Positions 25,896 through 33,296 of a stretch of 64,000 nt of DNA are shown in pieces (positions within the stretch are counted from its first letter, which is position 1; each line of letters begins with the position of its first letter). Origin of the DNA: Streptomyces sp. V4I2 (GTDB lineage Bacteria; Actinomycetota; Actinomycetes; Streptomycetales; Streptomycetaceae); contig NZ_JAUSZM010000003.1 of the NCBI RefSeq assembly GCF_030817655.1, positions 8,556,001-8,620,000 of the forward strand, given 5' to 3'. Below the pieces are notes generated by a model, which worked only from the letters and a program-made list of their open reading frames with translations, made no database searches and was not told the origin of the DNA. A program made the translations under genes and the position numbers.

Positions 25896-25933
25896 TTGTC
25901 AACGTAGTTGTTTTCGTAGTTGTCAACGAAAAC
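25896..25933. promoter_or_regulatory. Repeated AT-rich operator before the secreted propeller gene
   Basis: TTGTCAACG occurs twice in direct orientation (25896-25904, 25920-25928), CGTAGTTGT twice (25903-25911, 25915-25923), and GTTTTCGT/ACGAAAAC forms an inverted repeat with 8-bp arms (25910-25917, 25926-25933). This island sits just before the ribosome site of the gene at 25954. The TTG...CAA half-sites resemble MarR- or TetR-type operators; the regulator is not in view. Confidence 0.6.
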
Positions 25934-25953
25934 CATGCCACGGAGGCCCCACC

Positions 25954-26898
25954 ATGACCCCGACCCACCCCCGCCCGACCCGGCGCGCCGTCCTCGGCGG
26001 CACCGCCCTGGCCGCCCTGGCCGTGACGGTCGGCGCCGGTCCGGCGAGCGCGACCCCGAAGGCCACCTGGCCGACGGAGTTCCCGCTCCCGAACGGCTGG
26101 CTTCCCGAGGGCATCGCCATCGGCAGCAAGCCGTACGCCTACCTGGGTTCCCGTGCCAACGGCGCGATCTACCGCACCGACCTGCGCACCGGAGAGGGCA
26201 AGGTCCTCTTCGCGGGCGGCACCGGCCTGATCTCCGTCGGCCTGAAGATCGACCACGACGGACTGCTGTACGTCGCCGGGAACACGGGCGTCGCCCGGGT
26301 CCACGACTCCCGCACCGGCGAACTCCTCGCCAGCCACCAACTCACCGAAGCCACCGGCCACTTCATCAACGACGTCACCCTGCTCGGCGACCGCGCCTGG
26401 TTCACCGACTCGCGCGACGCGGCTCTGTACGGCGTCCCGCGCGGCGGCAGGTCCGGCGACATCCGGGCCCTGCCGCTCACCGGCGACTGGACGCAGTTGC
26501 CGGACGTCAACAACGCCAACGGCATCGTCGGCACGCCCGACGGCCGCGGTCTGATCGTGGTCAAGAGCACGCCGGGCGAGCTGTACAACGTGAACGTCAG
26601 GACCGGCGTCGCCACGAAGATCACACTGGTCGGACAGGCGGACGTGGTCAACGGCGACGGTCTGTGGCGCATCGGCCGCACGCTGTACGTCGTACAGAAC
26701 CGGCTGAACCTGATCAGCGTCTGGGACCTCGACGCCAAGGCCACCACCGCCACCCTGCGCAAGACGATCACCGACCCGCGCTTCGACGTGCCCACCACGG
26801 CCGCCCGCTTCGGTGACCGCCTCTACCTGGTCAACGCGCGCTTCACGACGACGCCGACGCCCGAGACGACGTACAACGCCGTCGCGGTCTCCCTCTGA
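25954..26898 (+). CDS. Tat-exported beta-propeller (SMP-30/gluconolactonase-like) protein
   Basis: 314 residues. The N-terminus RPTRRAVLGGTALAALAVTVGAGPASA is a twin-arginine signal peptide (RR at residues 9-10) with a cut near residue 33. The rest is a repeated four-strand pattern (LPEGIAIGSKPYAYLGSRANG, GLKIDHDGLLYVAGNTG, GHFINDVTLLGDRAWFTDSRD, ANGIVGTPDGRGLIVVKST), typical of six-bladed SMP-30/strictosidine-synthase propellers. FINDVTLLGDRAWFTDS contains the Asn/Asp positions used for calcium in that fold. Some Streptomyces relatives are mislabelled superoxide dismutase; I see no support for that. CGGAGG precedes the ATG. Expression is probably controlled by the operator at 25896-25933. 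Confidence 0.75.
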   Translation: MTPTHPRPTRRAVLGGTALAALAVTVGAGPASATPKATWPTEFPLPNGWLPEGIAIGSKPYAYLGSRANGAIYRTDLRTGEGKVLFAGGTGLISVGLKIDHDGLLYVAGNTGVARVHDSRTGELLASHQLTEATGHFINDVTLLGDRAWFTDSRDAALYGVPRGGRSGDIRALPLTGDWTQLPDVNNANGIVGTPDGRGLIVVKSTPGELYNVNVRTGVATKITLVGQADVVNGDGLWRIGRTLYVVQNRLNLISVWDLDAKATTATLRKTITDPRFDVPTTAARFGDRLYLVNARFTTTPTPETTYNAVAVSL

Positions 26899-26933
26899 CC
26901 CTGCGCGGACAGTGCTGACCCCGCGCGGACAGT

Positions 26934-26972
26934 GATGCGCCCTCCGGTGCCGGTGGCACCGGAGGGCGCATC
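26934..26972. terminator. Bidirectional terminator
   Basis: A perfect 18-bp inverted repeat with a 3-base loop (arms 26934-26951 and 26955-26972) between the ends of two convergent genes. Just before it, CGCGGACAGTG occurs twice (26905-26915 and 26925-26935). Confidence 0.92.
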
Positions 26973-26987
26973 GCCCTGAGGCTGCCG

Positions 26988-29585
26988 TCAGTTGGCCGCG
27001 CGGCCGCGGCGGTACGCCACCCAGCCCGCGCCCAGCAGCGCCGCCGCGAGCGCGGCGACGGACAGCACGGTGACGCCGGTGGAGGCGAGGCTGCCGCCCG
27101 TGGTCGACGTGCCCGTCGTGCTCGTGCCGCCGGTCGTGGAGCCGGAGGTGCCGCCGCCGGTGGTGCCCGTGCTGCCGCCCGTCGTACCGGAGGAGCCGCC
27201 CGTGTCACCGGTGCCCGGGTCGGTGTCCACCGGGTCCTGGCCGAGGAAGGCGACCGGGACCTTCACGTCCTGGGAGCGGTCGCCGGAGAGGGTGTGGTCG
27301 GCGCGGGTGGCGAGCACGCAGGTGGCCTTGAAGCAGTCGGTGAACTCGTCCTTGGCGTCCACGGTCAGCTCGACCTCGAAGGAGCCGCCCGCCTCGTACG
27401 GGGTCGCCAACTCCTCGCCGTAGTCGGGCGGGTTGGAGGAGATCCACGCCGAGGAGTGGGACGCGCCGGACATGTCGACGCCGCCGATGCACGGCGTGGG
27501 CAGCTCGCCGTCGCCGTTGTCGACGCACAGGGCGACGTAGATGCCCTTGTCCTCGTCGTAGCCGGAGCCGATGATCTTCAGGGCCTGGTCCTCGGTGGCG
27601 AGGTTGTTGACCGGGGTGACGGTGAGCTTCTGGCCCTCGGGGCCGGTGACGGTCTTCGTGCCGGACGGCTCGTCGTCCTCGCCGCCGTTGTCGCCCCCGT
27701 CGGTGCCGCCGTCGCCACCGGCCTCGGCGACCGTGAGGGTGACGGGTGAAGTACGCGTCGTGCCCGCCGAGTTGGTGAACTCGGCGCGGTACTCGTAGCC
27801 GTCCTGCGCCGCCTTCGCGGTGAAGGAGTACGCGTTCTTCGTCGCGCCCTCGACGGCCTTCCAGGTCTGGCCGCCGTCCGGGCTGACCTGCCAGCGCACG
27901 GTGGGCTCCGGGGTGCCCTCGGCGGCGGCGACGAACGTCACCTCGTCCCCCGGGGCCACCGACTGGTCGGTGGGGGACTGGGTGACCTCGGGGGAGACGC
28001 GGCGGTCGAACTTGACGACCTTGCTCTCCGCCTGGTGGGTGAGGTAGACGGACGTGGCGCCCGGGGCGACGGCGATGCCCGCCAAGGTGCCGGCCCGGCT
28101 GCCCGGAAGGGAGACCGGTTCGGCGGCCTGCTCGAAGGTGGCGCCGTCGACGACCTGCAGGGAGCCGACGTTGTCCGAGCCGTTGTCGGCGTTGCCGTAG
28201 TCCTCGCGCAGGACGAAGGCCTCGCCGGTGGTCCGGTCGAAGCCGGCCGCCGTGGGCCGGTCGTTGCCGTTGCCCTTCAGAGTGGTCAACAACTTGGCGT
28301 CCTTGTCGTAGACGAGCACGTCGTCCCCGCTGCCCACCCAGACGTTGCCGGTCGCCGGGTCCGGCTCGACGAAGAACACGGACGCCGCCGGGAGTTCGGC
28401 CGTGGCCGTGGCCGTGAAGGAGCCGGTGTCCACGCGGCGCAGCTGCCCGCCCGTGACGCCGGCGGACCAGGCGGCCTTGTGCTCGGCGTCGACGCCGAGC
28501 AGGGCCCCGCCGTCGAGGGTGAGGGTGCGCTTGACCGCGCCGGTGGCGATCTCCAGCTCGGAGAGGGCGGGGCCCTGCGCGACCAGGACGGTCGAGGCGT
28601 CGGTGCCCTGGCCCACGCCGGTGATCGTGGCGCCGGTCAGCCACACGCCCTTCGCGGCCGGGTCGCCGTCCTTGGCGGTGCCGATGCCGCGCAGCGGGTA
28701 CTGGAACACGACCCCGTCTCCGGAGATCGGTGCGACGACCTGGCGGACCACCCGGGCGGCCAGGGCGCCGGTGGAGCCGGGGGCCTGGGCGATGTGGCTG
28801 AGGACCTTGCCGTCCTTCGTGTCGAGGACGTACAGACCCTGCTCGGCCACGTCCGCGGTGTCGACGATGTTGTCCGAACCGACGTACAGCTTCCCCGAGT
28901 CGGGGTGCAGCAGGAGGTCGAGAGGCCGGCCCGCGGCGGTGAACTCGGCCGACTTCGCATAGCTGACCGTGCCCGCCGGTACGTCCACTCCGTCCCCGCC
29001 GCCGCTCCCGTCGCCGGGGTCCTGGCCCTGGAAGGTGAGGGGGATGCGGACGTCCTGGGAGCGGTCGCCGGTGCCGTTGTGGTCGACGCGGGTGACGACC
29101 GAGCAGGCGACCTGGAGGCAGTCGAGACCGCCGTCCTTGGCCTTGACCTCGAGCTCGACGTCGAAGGTGCCGCCCTCGCCCCACGGGATGGCGACCGTGC
29201 CGGCGCCCTCGTCCGGGGCGCCCACAGGGATGATCCACTTCGAGGCGCCACTGTCGCCCTCCTGGTCGGCACCGCCGAGGCAGGGGGTGGGGATGCGGTT
29301 GTCGCCGTTGTCCTTGCACACGGCGACGTAGATGCCCTTGGTGTCGTCGTAGGCCTCGCCGGTGACGCGGAGGGTCTCGCCGGCCGGGTCCAGGCCGGCG
29401 GAGGCGGAGACGGTGAGCTTCTGGCCGTCCTTGCCGAGCGCCGTCCTCGGCGTGTCGGCGGCCTGCGCGGCGGAACCGACGGTGACGGCCGTCGCCGCGG
29501 CCGCCACCAGGGCGGCGGCGCCGAGGAGCGCCGCCGGGCGTCTGAGCCAGGGGCGCGCCGCCCGGGCCGTCGTGTCGTCCTTCAT
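26988..29585 (-). CDS. Wall-anchored surface protein: two neocarzinostatin-like domains, propeller and Ig domain
   Basis: 865 residues, fully extracellular. A signal peptide spans about residues 1-42 (RRPAALLGAAALVAAAATAV...AQA). A first Ig-like domain (about 50-185) has GLDPAGETLRVTGEAYDD, GIYVAVCKDNGD, TPCLGG, two Cys in DCLQVACSVVTRVDH and a final VRIPLTF strand; the pattern matches neocarzinostatin-family folds. Then come a YVTN-type propeller (about 210-560), an immunoglobulin-like domain (VTQSPTDQSVAPGDEVTF...), and a second neocarzinostatin-like domain (about 680-800). A Thr/Gly linker leads to LASTG, a hydrophobic segment and YRRGRAAN, a sortase signal. RBS GAGGAA. It follows the small single-domain gene at 29674 and shares its upstream iron box if co-transcribed. 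Confidence 0.85.
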   Translation of the reverse strand: MKDDTTARAARPWLRRPAALLGAAALVAAAATAVTVGSAAQAADTPRTALGKDGQKLTVSASAGLDPAGETLRVTGEAYDDTKGIYVAVCKDNGDNRIPTPCLGGADQEGDSGASKWIIPVGAPDEGAGTVAIPWGEGGTFDVELEVKAKDGGLDCLQVACSVVTRVDHNGTGDRSQDVRIPLTFQGQDPGDGSGGGDGVDVPAGTVSYAKSAEFTAAGRPLDLLLHPDSGKLYVGSDNIVDTADVAEQGLYVLDTKDGKVLSHIAQAPGSTGALAARVVRQVVAPISGDGVVFQYPLRGIGTAKDGDPAAKGVWLTGATITGVGQGTDASTVLVAQGPALSELEIATGAVKRTLTLDGGALLGVDAEHKAAWSAGVTGGQLRRVDTGSFTATATAELPAASVFFVEPDPATGNVWVGSGDDVLVYDKDAKLLTTLKGNGNDRPTAAGFDRTTGEAFVLREDYGNADNGSDNVGSLQVVDGATFEQAAEPVSLPGSRAGTLAGIAVAPGATSVYLTHQAESKVVKFDRRVSPEVTQSPTDQSVAPGDEVTFVAAAEGTPEPTVRWQVSPDGGQTWKAVEGATKNAYSFTAKAAQDGYEYRAEFTNSAGTTRTSPVTLTVAEAGGDGGTDGGDNGGEDDEPSGTKTVTGPEGQKLTVTPVNNLATEDQALKIIGSGYDEDKGIYVALCVDNGDGELPTPCIGGVDMSGASHSSAWISSNPPDYGEELATPYEAGGSFEVELTVDAKDEFTDCFKATCVLATRADHTLSGDRSQDVKVPVAFLGQDPVDTDPGTGDTGGSSGTTGGSTGTTGGGTSGSTTGGTSTTGTSTTGGSLASTGVTVLSVAALAAALLGAGWVAYRRGRAAN

Positions 29586-29673
29586 GAAGGGTTCCTCACT
29601 GGTCGGGTGCGCCCGGCACTCCGGTCGCGCGAGAGCCGGGCCCCGGGTGCGAGGGGCCCGGTCCGACGGGCGC

Positions 29674-30213
29674 CTACTGGAAGGTGATCGGGACGTGCAC
29701 GTCGTACTTGCGGTCGTTGGTGTCGAAGTGGTCGGCGCGCGTGACGATCGCGCAGGTGACGTCGTCACCGCAGACGCTGCCGTCGTCGAGGGTGGCCTTG
29801 ACGTAGATCTGCACGTTGAAGGTGCCGCCGGTACCGAACTTGGAGCTGTTGGCGAACATGCCGCCGAAGGTGTTGTTGACCCAGTGCGAGGCGCCGGTGG
29901 AGCCGTCCTCGTCCTGGCCGCCCAGGCACGGGGTGGGCTTGTTGACGCCCGGCGCGCCGTCGATCACGCACAGGCCGACGTAGATGCCCTGGCCGGTGTT
30001 GAAGCCGGAGCCGGTGACGGTGATGACCTGGCCCGCCGTGGCGGCCGTGTTCGGGGCGGTCACCGACAGGTTGTAGGTGGTGCTGCCGTCGACGATCGTG
30101 CGCGTCGAGGTGGCGGCGGATGCGGAGGTCGCCAGGCCCAGCGTGAGGGCGGCGGAGGCGGCGACGGCGAGGGCGGCACGGGCCGAGGTACGGGCGGAAG
30201 GAACGGCTCTCAT
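29674..30213 (-). CDS. Small secreted protein with one neocarzinostatin-like domain
   Basis: 179 residues from the ATG at 30213 (a GTG at 30222 is possible). Signal peptide about residues 1-33 ending ATSASA. The mature protein is one copy of the domain found twice in the next gene: TAGQVITVTGSGFNTGQGIYVGLC, KPTPCLGGQDEDG, GTGGTFNVQIYVKATLDDGSVC, DVTCAIVTRADH and VPITFQ. Two cysteine pairs are likely. There is no anchor, so it should be released or bound by the anchored partner. A perfect DmdR1/DtxR iron box lies 46 bases upstream of the start, so expression should rise when iron is scarce. Ligand unknown; a heme or siderophore role is inferred from context. Confidence 0.8.
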   Translation of the reverse strand: MRAVPSARTSARAALAVAASAALTLGLATSASAATSTRTIVDGSTTYNLSVTAPNTAATAGQVITVTGSGFNTGQGIYVGLCVIDGAPGVNKPTPCLGGQDEDGSTGASHWVNNTFGGMFANSSKFGTGGTFNVQIYVKATLDDGSVCGDDVTCAIVTRADHFDTNDRKYDVHVPITFQ

Positions 30214-30258
30214 GGTGAGCACTTCACCTCTCTGGGTGCTGCGGAACCCCGTGGGGGG

Positions 30259-30277
30259 TTAGGTAAGGCAAACCTAA
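30259..30277 (-). promoter_or_regulatory. Iron box (DmdR1/DtxR operator)
   Basis: TTAGGTAAGGCAAACCTAA matches the Streptomyces iron-box consensus TTAGGTTAGGCTCACCTAA at nearly all arm positions, with perfect 6-bp arms. It lies 46 bases before the small secreted protein gene, in an AT-rich promoter segment. Iron-loaded DmdR1 should repress this minus-strand unit. Confidence 0.9.
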
Positions 30278-30413
30278 TTACGATTTCCCGAAGCTTGTCA
30301 ACAGAAGGCAAAAAGTTCTCAAGTGCCCTGGAGGTCAACGGAGTTGGGCATGGCGAGGAGCGGACCGTGCGGCCCGCTCCTCGGTGCGAATTCGCTCCCG
30401 CCGGCACGCCGGA

Positions 30414-31370
30414 TCAGTCCGAGGCCGGCCGGACCTCGAACTCCGTGAGCGCCCTGCGCTCCCCGGAGACGGTGTAGAGCTCGACGGTGTGCGCGCCCGC
30501 AGTGGCCGTCGCGTACACCGGGAAGACCAGCAAGACACGGCCCTGCGCGTCGGCGACCGCCTGGTACCGGGTGTCCTCGTCGATCGCGACGAGCACCACC
30601 TCGCCGGGCTCGAAGCCACCGCCGGTGGCTTCCTGTTCGCCGCCCGCCTCCAGACCGGCGTGGGCCACCGCGGCGGAGGGCTCCGCCTCCTGCTGCGGCG
30701 CCGTCCGCTGTTTCTCCGGCGTCATGACGCTCGGGGACGGTTGCGGCGTCTCGTCCGGCCGCGCCGGGACCTCGGGCGCGTCGGCGGCGGCGCCCGTTCC
30801 CACGGTCACGTCGAGACGACCGAGACCGTCCCCCTCCGCGAACTGCCGCCCGCTCCACTCCGACAGCAGCCGGGCGCCCTCGTCCGTCAGGGCCGCCCGC
30901 AGCCCGGTCCAGGTCACGCCGCCCGTACGTACGGCGGGTGCGGTGTCGCCGGGTGTCACCCCGGCCAGCGTCAGTTCACGGGCCTCGCCTCCGACGGCCG
31001 TACGCGCATACAGCGCACCCGCGCCCTCCCGCAGCTCCAGCCGCAGGCCGCCGAACGTCAGGGGCTGCGCGGCGCCGGCCAGTCGGGCCGTACCGGCCAA
31101 CTCGACCTCCGCCTCGCCCGTTTCGGGGTTCGCACCGCCGCCGGTGGCCGGGAACCAGGCGCGGTCAGCGGATCCGCGTACGGCGGGCTCGGCGACGTCG
31201 AACGAGACGCCCTGGTCGGCGAGTTCGGCGTCGGTCGTGGTCCAGCTCGCGTACCCTCCGGACACCTCACGGGGGAACACCGCGCCGTCCTGCGCGGTCG
31301 CCATGCCCGGGCTCAGCAGTGCGAGCAGGACGCCGCTCGCCAGAGCGGCGGCGCCGGGTCTTTTCACCAT
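30414..31370 (-). CDS. HtaA-domain heme-binding protein
   Basis: 318 residues with a signal peptide (residues 1-26, ending MATAQ). Residues about 28-190 form an HtaA domain: GYASWTTT near the start, and conserved FGGLRLELREGAGALYARTA and GVTWTGLRAALTDEGARLL blocks. In corynebacteria such domains bind heme through Tyr/His and pass it to HmuT. A Pro/Glu-rich linker is followed by a small Ig-like domain (FEPGEVVLVAIDEDT...TEFEVRP). No wall-sorting signal is present, unlike many HtaA proteins, so it may be free or use another anchor. It lies upstream of the iron-box genes on the same strand; the adjacent truncated hmuT supports a heme role. Confidence 0.82.
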   Translation of the reverse strand: MVKRPGAAALASGVLLALLSPGMATAQDGAVFPREVSGGYASWTTTDAELADQGVSFDVAEPAVRGSADRAWFPATGGGANPETGEAEVELAGTARLAGAAQPLTFGGLRLELREGAGALYARTAVGGEARELTLAGVTPGDTAPAVRTGGVTWTGLRAALTDEGARLLSEWSGRQFAEGDGLGRLDVTVGTGAAADAPEVPARPDETPQPSPSVMTPEKQRTAPQQEAEPSAAVAHAGLEAGGEQEATGGGFEPGEVVLVAIDEDTRYQAVADAQGRVLLVFPVYATATAGAHTVELYTVSGERRALTEFEVRPASD

Positions 31371-31432
31371 CTTCCATCTCCCTCTGGGATATGAGGTGGG
31401 GTCGCTGTCGGCGAGCGCGCTCTCGTGCCGCC

Positions 31433-31894
31433 TCAGCCGGCGCTCGGGCCGCCCGCGTGCCCCGTCCGGCGCCGACGCGCCCAGAACCAGGTGCCGGTAC
31501 CGGCCGCGACCAGACCGGCCGAGGTGAGCCCGATCGTCAGCGCGGCGGAGCCGGTGCCGGCCAGCGGTCCGCTCGACGTCGGGTCATCGGTGTCGCCCGA
31601 ACCGCCCGTCGTGCCGCCGCCCGTGGTGCTCGCGCCGGTCGAGGCGCCGGGCGTCGCAGAGGCGGTGCTGTCGCCCGTCGCGCCCGCGCCGCTGCCGGTG
31701 AACGTCACCGGGATGCGGGCCGTCTGGCTCTGGTCGCCGCCGCGCGTGTGGTCGTTGCGGGTGATCACCGCGCAGGTCACGCCGGACTTGGTGCAGTCGG
31801 TGTTCGCGTCCTTCGCGCGCACCTTGAGCTGGACGCTGAACGTGCCCTTGTGTCCAGTGCCTCCATACGGTTTCGCCAGACCCTTGCCGTACGA
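31433..31894 (-). pseudogene. Truncated wall-anchored neocarzinostatin-like protein (5' end deleted)
   Basis: The frame encodes the C-terminal half of another surface protein: GTFSVQLKVRAKDANTDCTKSG, VTCAVITRNDH, ARIPVTF (end of a neocarzinostatin-like domain), a Ser/Thr/Gly linker, then PLAGTG, a hydrophobic segment and RRRR, a sortase signal. Upstream, near 31895, the family character stops abruptly and the opposite strand becomes the 3' part of hmuT. No start codon, signal peptide or promoter remains. The stop at 31433 is intact. It is best read as the surviving end of a gene once divergent from hmuT. Confidence 0.75.
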
Positions 31895-32389
31895 CGAACG
31901 CGTACCACCCGTATCGCCGAGGCGCTGGGCGTCCCCGCGGCGGGCGAGGCCCTCAACGCCCGCATCGACAAGGAACTCGCGGCGGCGAAGGCGGCCGTGC
32001 CGCAGGGCAGCAGGCCCAAGGTGGCCTTCCTCTACATGCGGGGCAGCGCGGCCGTCTACCTCATGGGCGGGAAGGGGTCGGGTGCGGATTCGTTGATCGA
32101 CGCGGTGGGTGCCGTGGACGCGGGTGTCGAGGCCGGCCTGGACAAGCCGTTCACACCGCTCACCAGTGAGGCCCTGGTGTCCGCCCAGCCCGACGTGATC
32201 CTGATGATGGACGAGGGGCTCGAGTCGGTCGGCGGCGTCGACGGCCTGGTCGACATTCCGGGGATCCGCGAGACACCGGCCGGGGCGGACCGGCGGATCG
32301 TGACAGCGGAGGACGGGGTTCTGCTGAGCTTCGGACCGCGGATGCCGCTGGTCATCGACATCCTCGTGGACCGGATCCACCAGGGCTGA
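31895..32389 (+). pseudogene. HmuT heme-binding lipoprotein, 3' fragment
   Basis: From TTRIAEALGVPAAGEALNARID to VIDILVDRIHQG the plus frame is the C-terminal lobe of a periplasmic-binding protein of the HmuT/BtuF fold: PKVAFLYMRGSAAVYLMGGKGSGADSLIDAVGAVDAG, FTPLTSEALVSAQPDVILMMDEGLESVGG, LSFGPRMPLV. The N-terminal lobe, lipobox and start are missing. The fragment begins exactly where the opposite-strand wall protein loses its N-terminus, so a single deletion removed both 5' ends and the promoter between them. No hmuU or hmuV permease/ATPase genes follow; the next gene is an unrelated peptidase. Confidence 0.8.
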
Positions 32390-32462
32390 GGGCGGGGCCT
32401 TTCTCGCGCACGGGCGGATGCTTCCTGGCCGGTCGTCCCTTCCCCGCGTAACGTGACGGGGC

Positions 32463-33296
32463 ATGAAGATCCTGATCAGCGCCGACATGGAGGGCGCCAC
32501 CGGGGTGACCTGGCCGGCCGACGTACTGCCGGGGACACCGCAGTGGGAGCGGTGCCGCTCGATGTTCACCTCGGACGTCAACGCCGCCGTCCTGGGCTTC
32601 TTCGACGGCGGCGCGGACGAGGTGCTCGTCAACGAGGCCCACTGGACGATGCGCAACCTCCTCCTCGAACGGCTCGACGAGCGGGCCGAGATGCTCACCG
32701 GGCGGCACAAGTCGCTGTCCATGGTGGAGGGCGTGCAGCACGGGGACGTGGACGGCGTCGCCTTCGTCGGCTACCACGCGGGCGCCGGCATGGAGGGCGT
32801 CCTCGCCCACACCTACCTCGCCAACTCCATCACCGGCGTGTGGCTGAACGACGTACGGGCGGGCGAGGGGCTCCTCAACGCGCACGTCGTCGCCGAGTAC
32901 GGAGTGCCCGTCGTCCTCGTCACCGGCGACGACGTGGCCTGCGAGGACGCCCTCGGCTACGCCCCCGAGGCGCTGAAGGTCGCCGTCAAGGACCACGTGT
33001 CGCGGTACGCGGCCGTGTGCCGTACGCCGGCCAGGACCGCCGCCGACATTCGCGCCGCGGCGAAGGAGGCGGCCGGGCTGGCGAGGCGACAGGATCCGGT
33101 CGACGGCGGACCGTATACAGTCGCCCTCGAATTCGACGCCGAACACCTCGCGATGGCCGCCACCGTCGTGCCGGGCGTGACGCGTGTCGGAGAGCGGAAG
33201 GTGGCGTACACCAGCGGCACCATGTACGACGGGATCCGCACCTTCAAGGCGGTCACCACGATCGTCTCGGCCGCGGTGGAGGAGCAGTATGGCTGA
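32463..33296 (+). CDS. M55 family D-aminopeptidase (DppA-like)
   Basis: 277 residues, the length of Bacillus DppA, a zinc enzyme that cleaves D-Ala-D-Ala and other D-amino peptides. The N-terminal metal ligands appear in MKILISADMEGATGV (Asp 8, Glu 10), with NEAHWTMRNLL and GYHAGAGMEGVLAHT carrying the expected His and acidic residues. Cytosolic, as no signal peptide is present. It starts a four-gene peptidase operon: its stop overlaps the M20 gene by 8 bases, and S9 and S66 follow. A 24-bp palindrome copy with rare codons TAT-ACA lies at 33101-33126 within it. Confidence 0.9.
   Translation: MKILISADMEGATGVTWPADVLPGTPQWERCRSMFTSDVNAAVLGFFDGGADEVLVNEAHWTMRNLLLERLDERAEMLTGRHKSLSMVEGVQHGDVDGVAFVGYHAGAGMEGVLAHTYLANSITGVWLNDVRAGEGLLNAHVVAEYGVPVVLVTGDDVACEDALGYAPEALKVAVKDHVSRYAAVCRTPARTAADIRAAAKEAAGLARRQDPVDGGPYTVALEFDAEHLAMAATVVPGVTRVGERKVAYTSGTMYDGIRTFKAVTTIVSAAVEEQYG
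33101..33126 (+). repeat. Dispersed 24-bp palindrome, copy A (inside M55 gene)
   Basis: Contains CCGTATACAGTCG and aligns with the katE copy (61458-61485, opposite strand) at about 22 of 26 positions. In the reading frame it encodes D-G-G-P-Y-T-V-A using the rare codons TAT and ACA. See the other copies at 35361, 60254 and 61458. Confidence 0.6.

Noticed and set aside
25954..26898. Superoxide dismutase annotation for the secreted propeller
   Set aside because: No metal-binding pattern of any SOD family; the repeats fit an SMP-30-type propeller.
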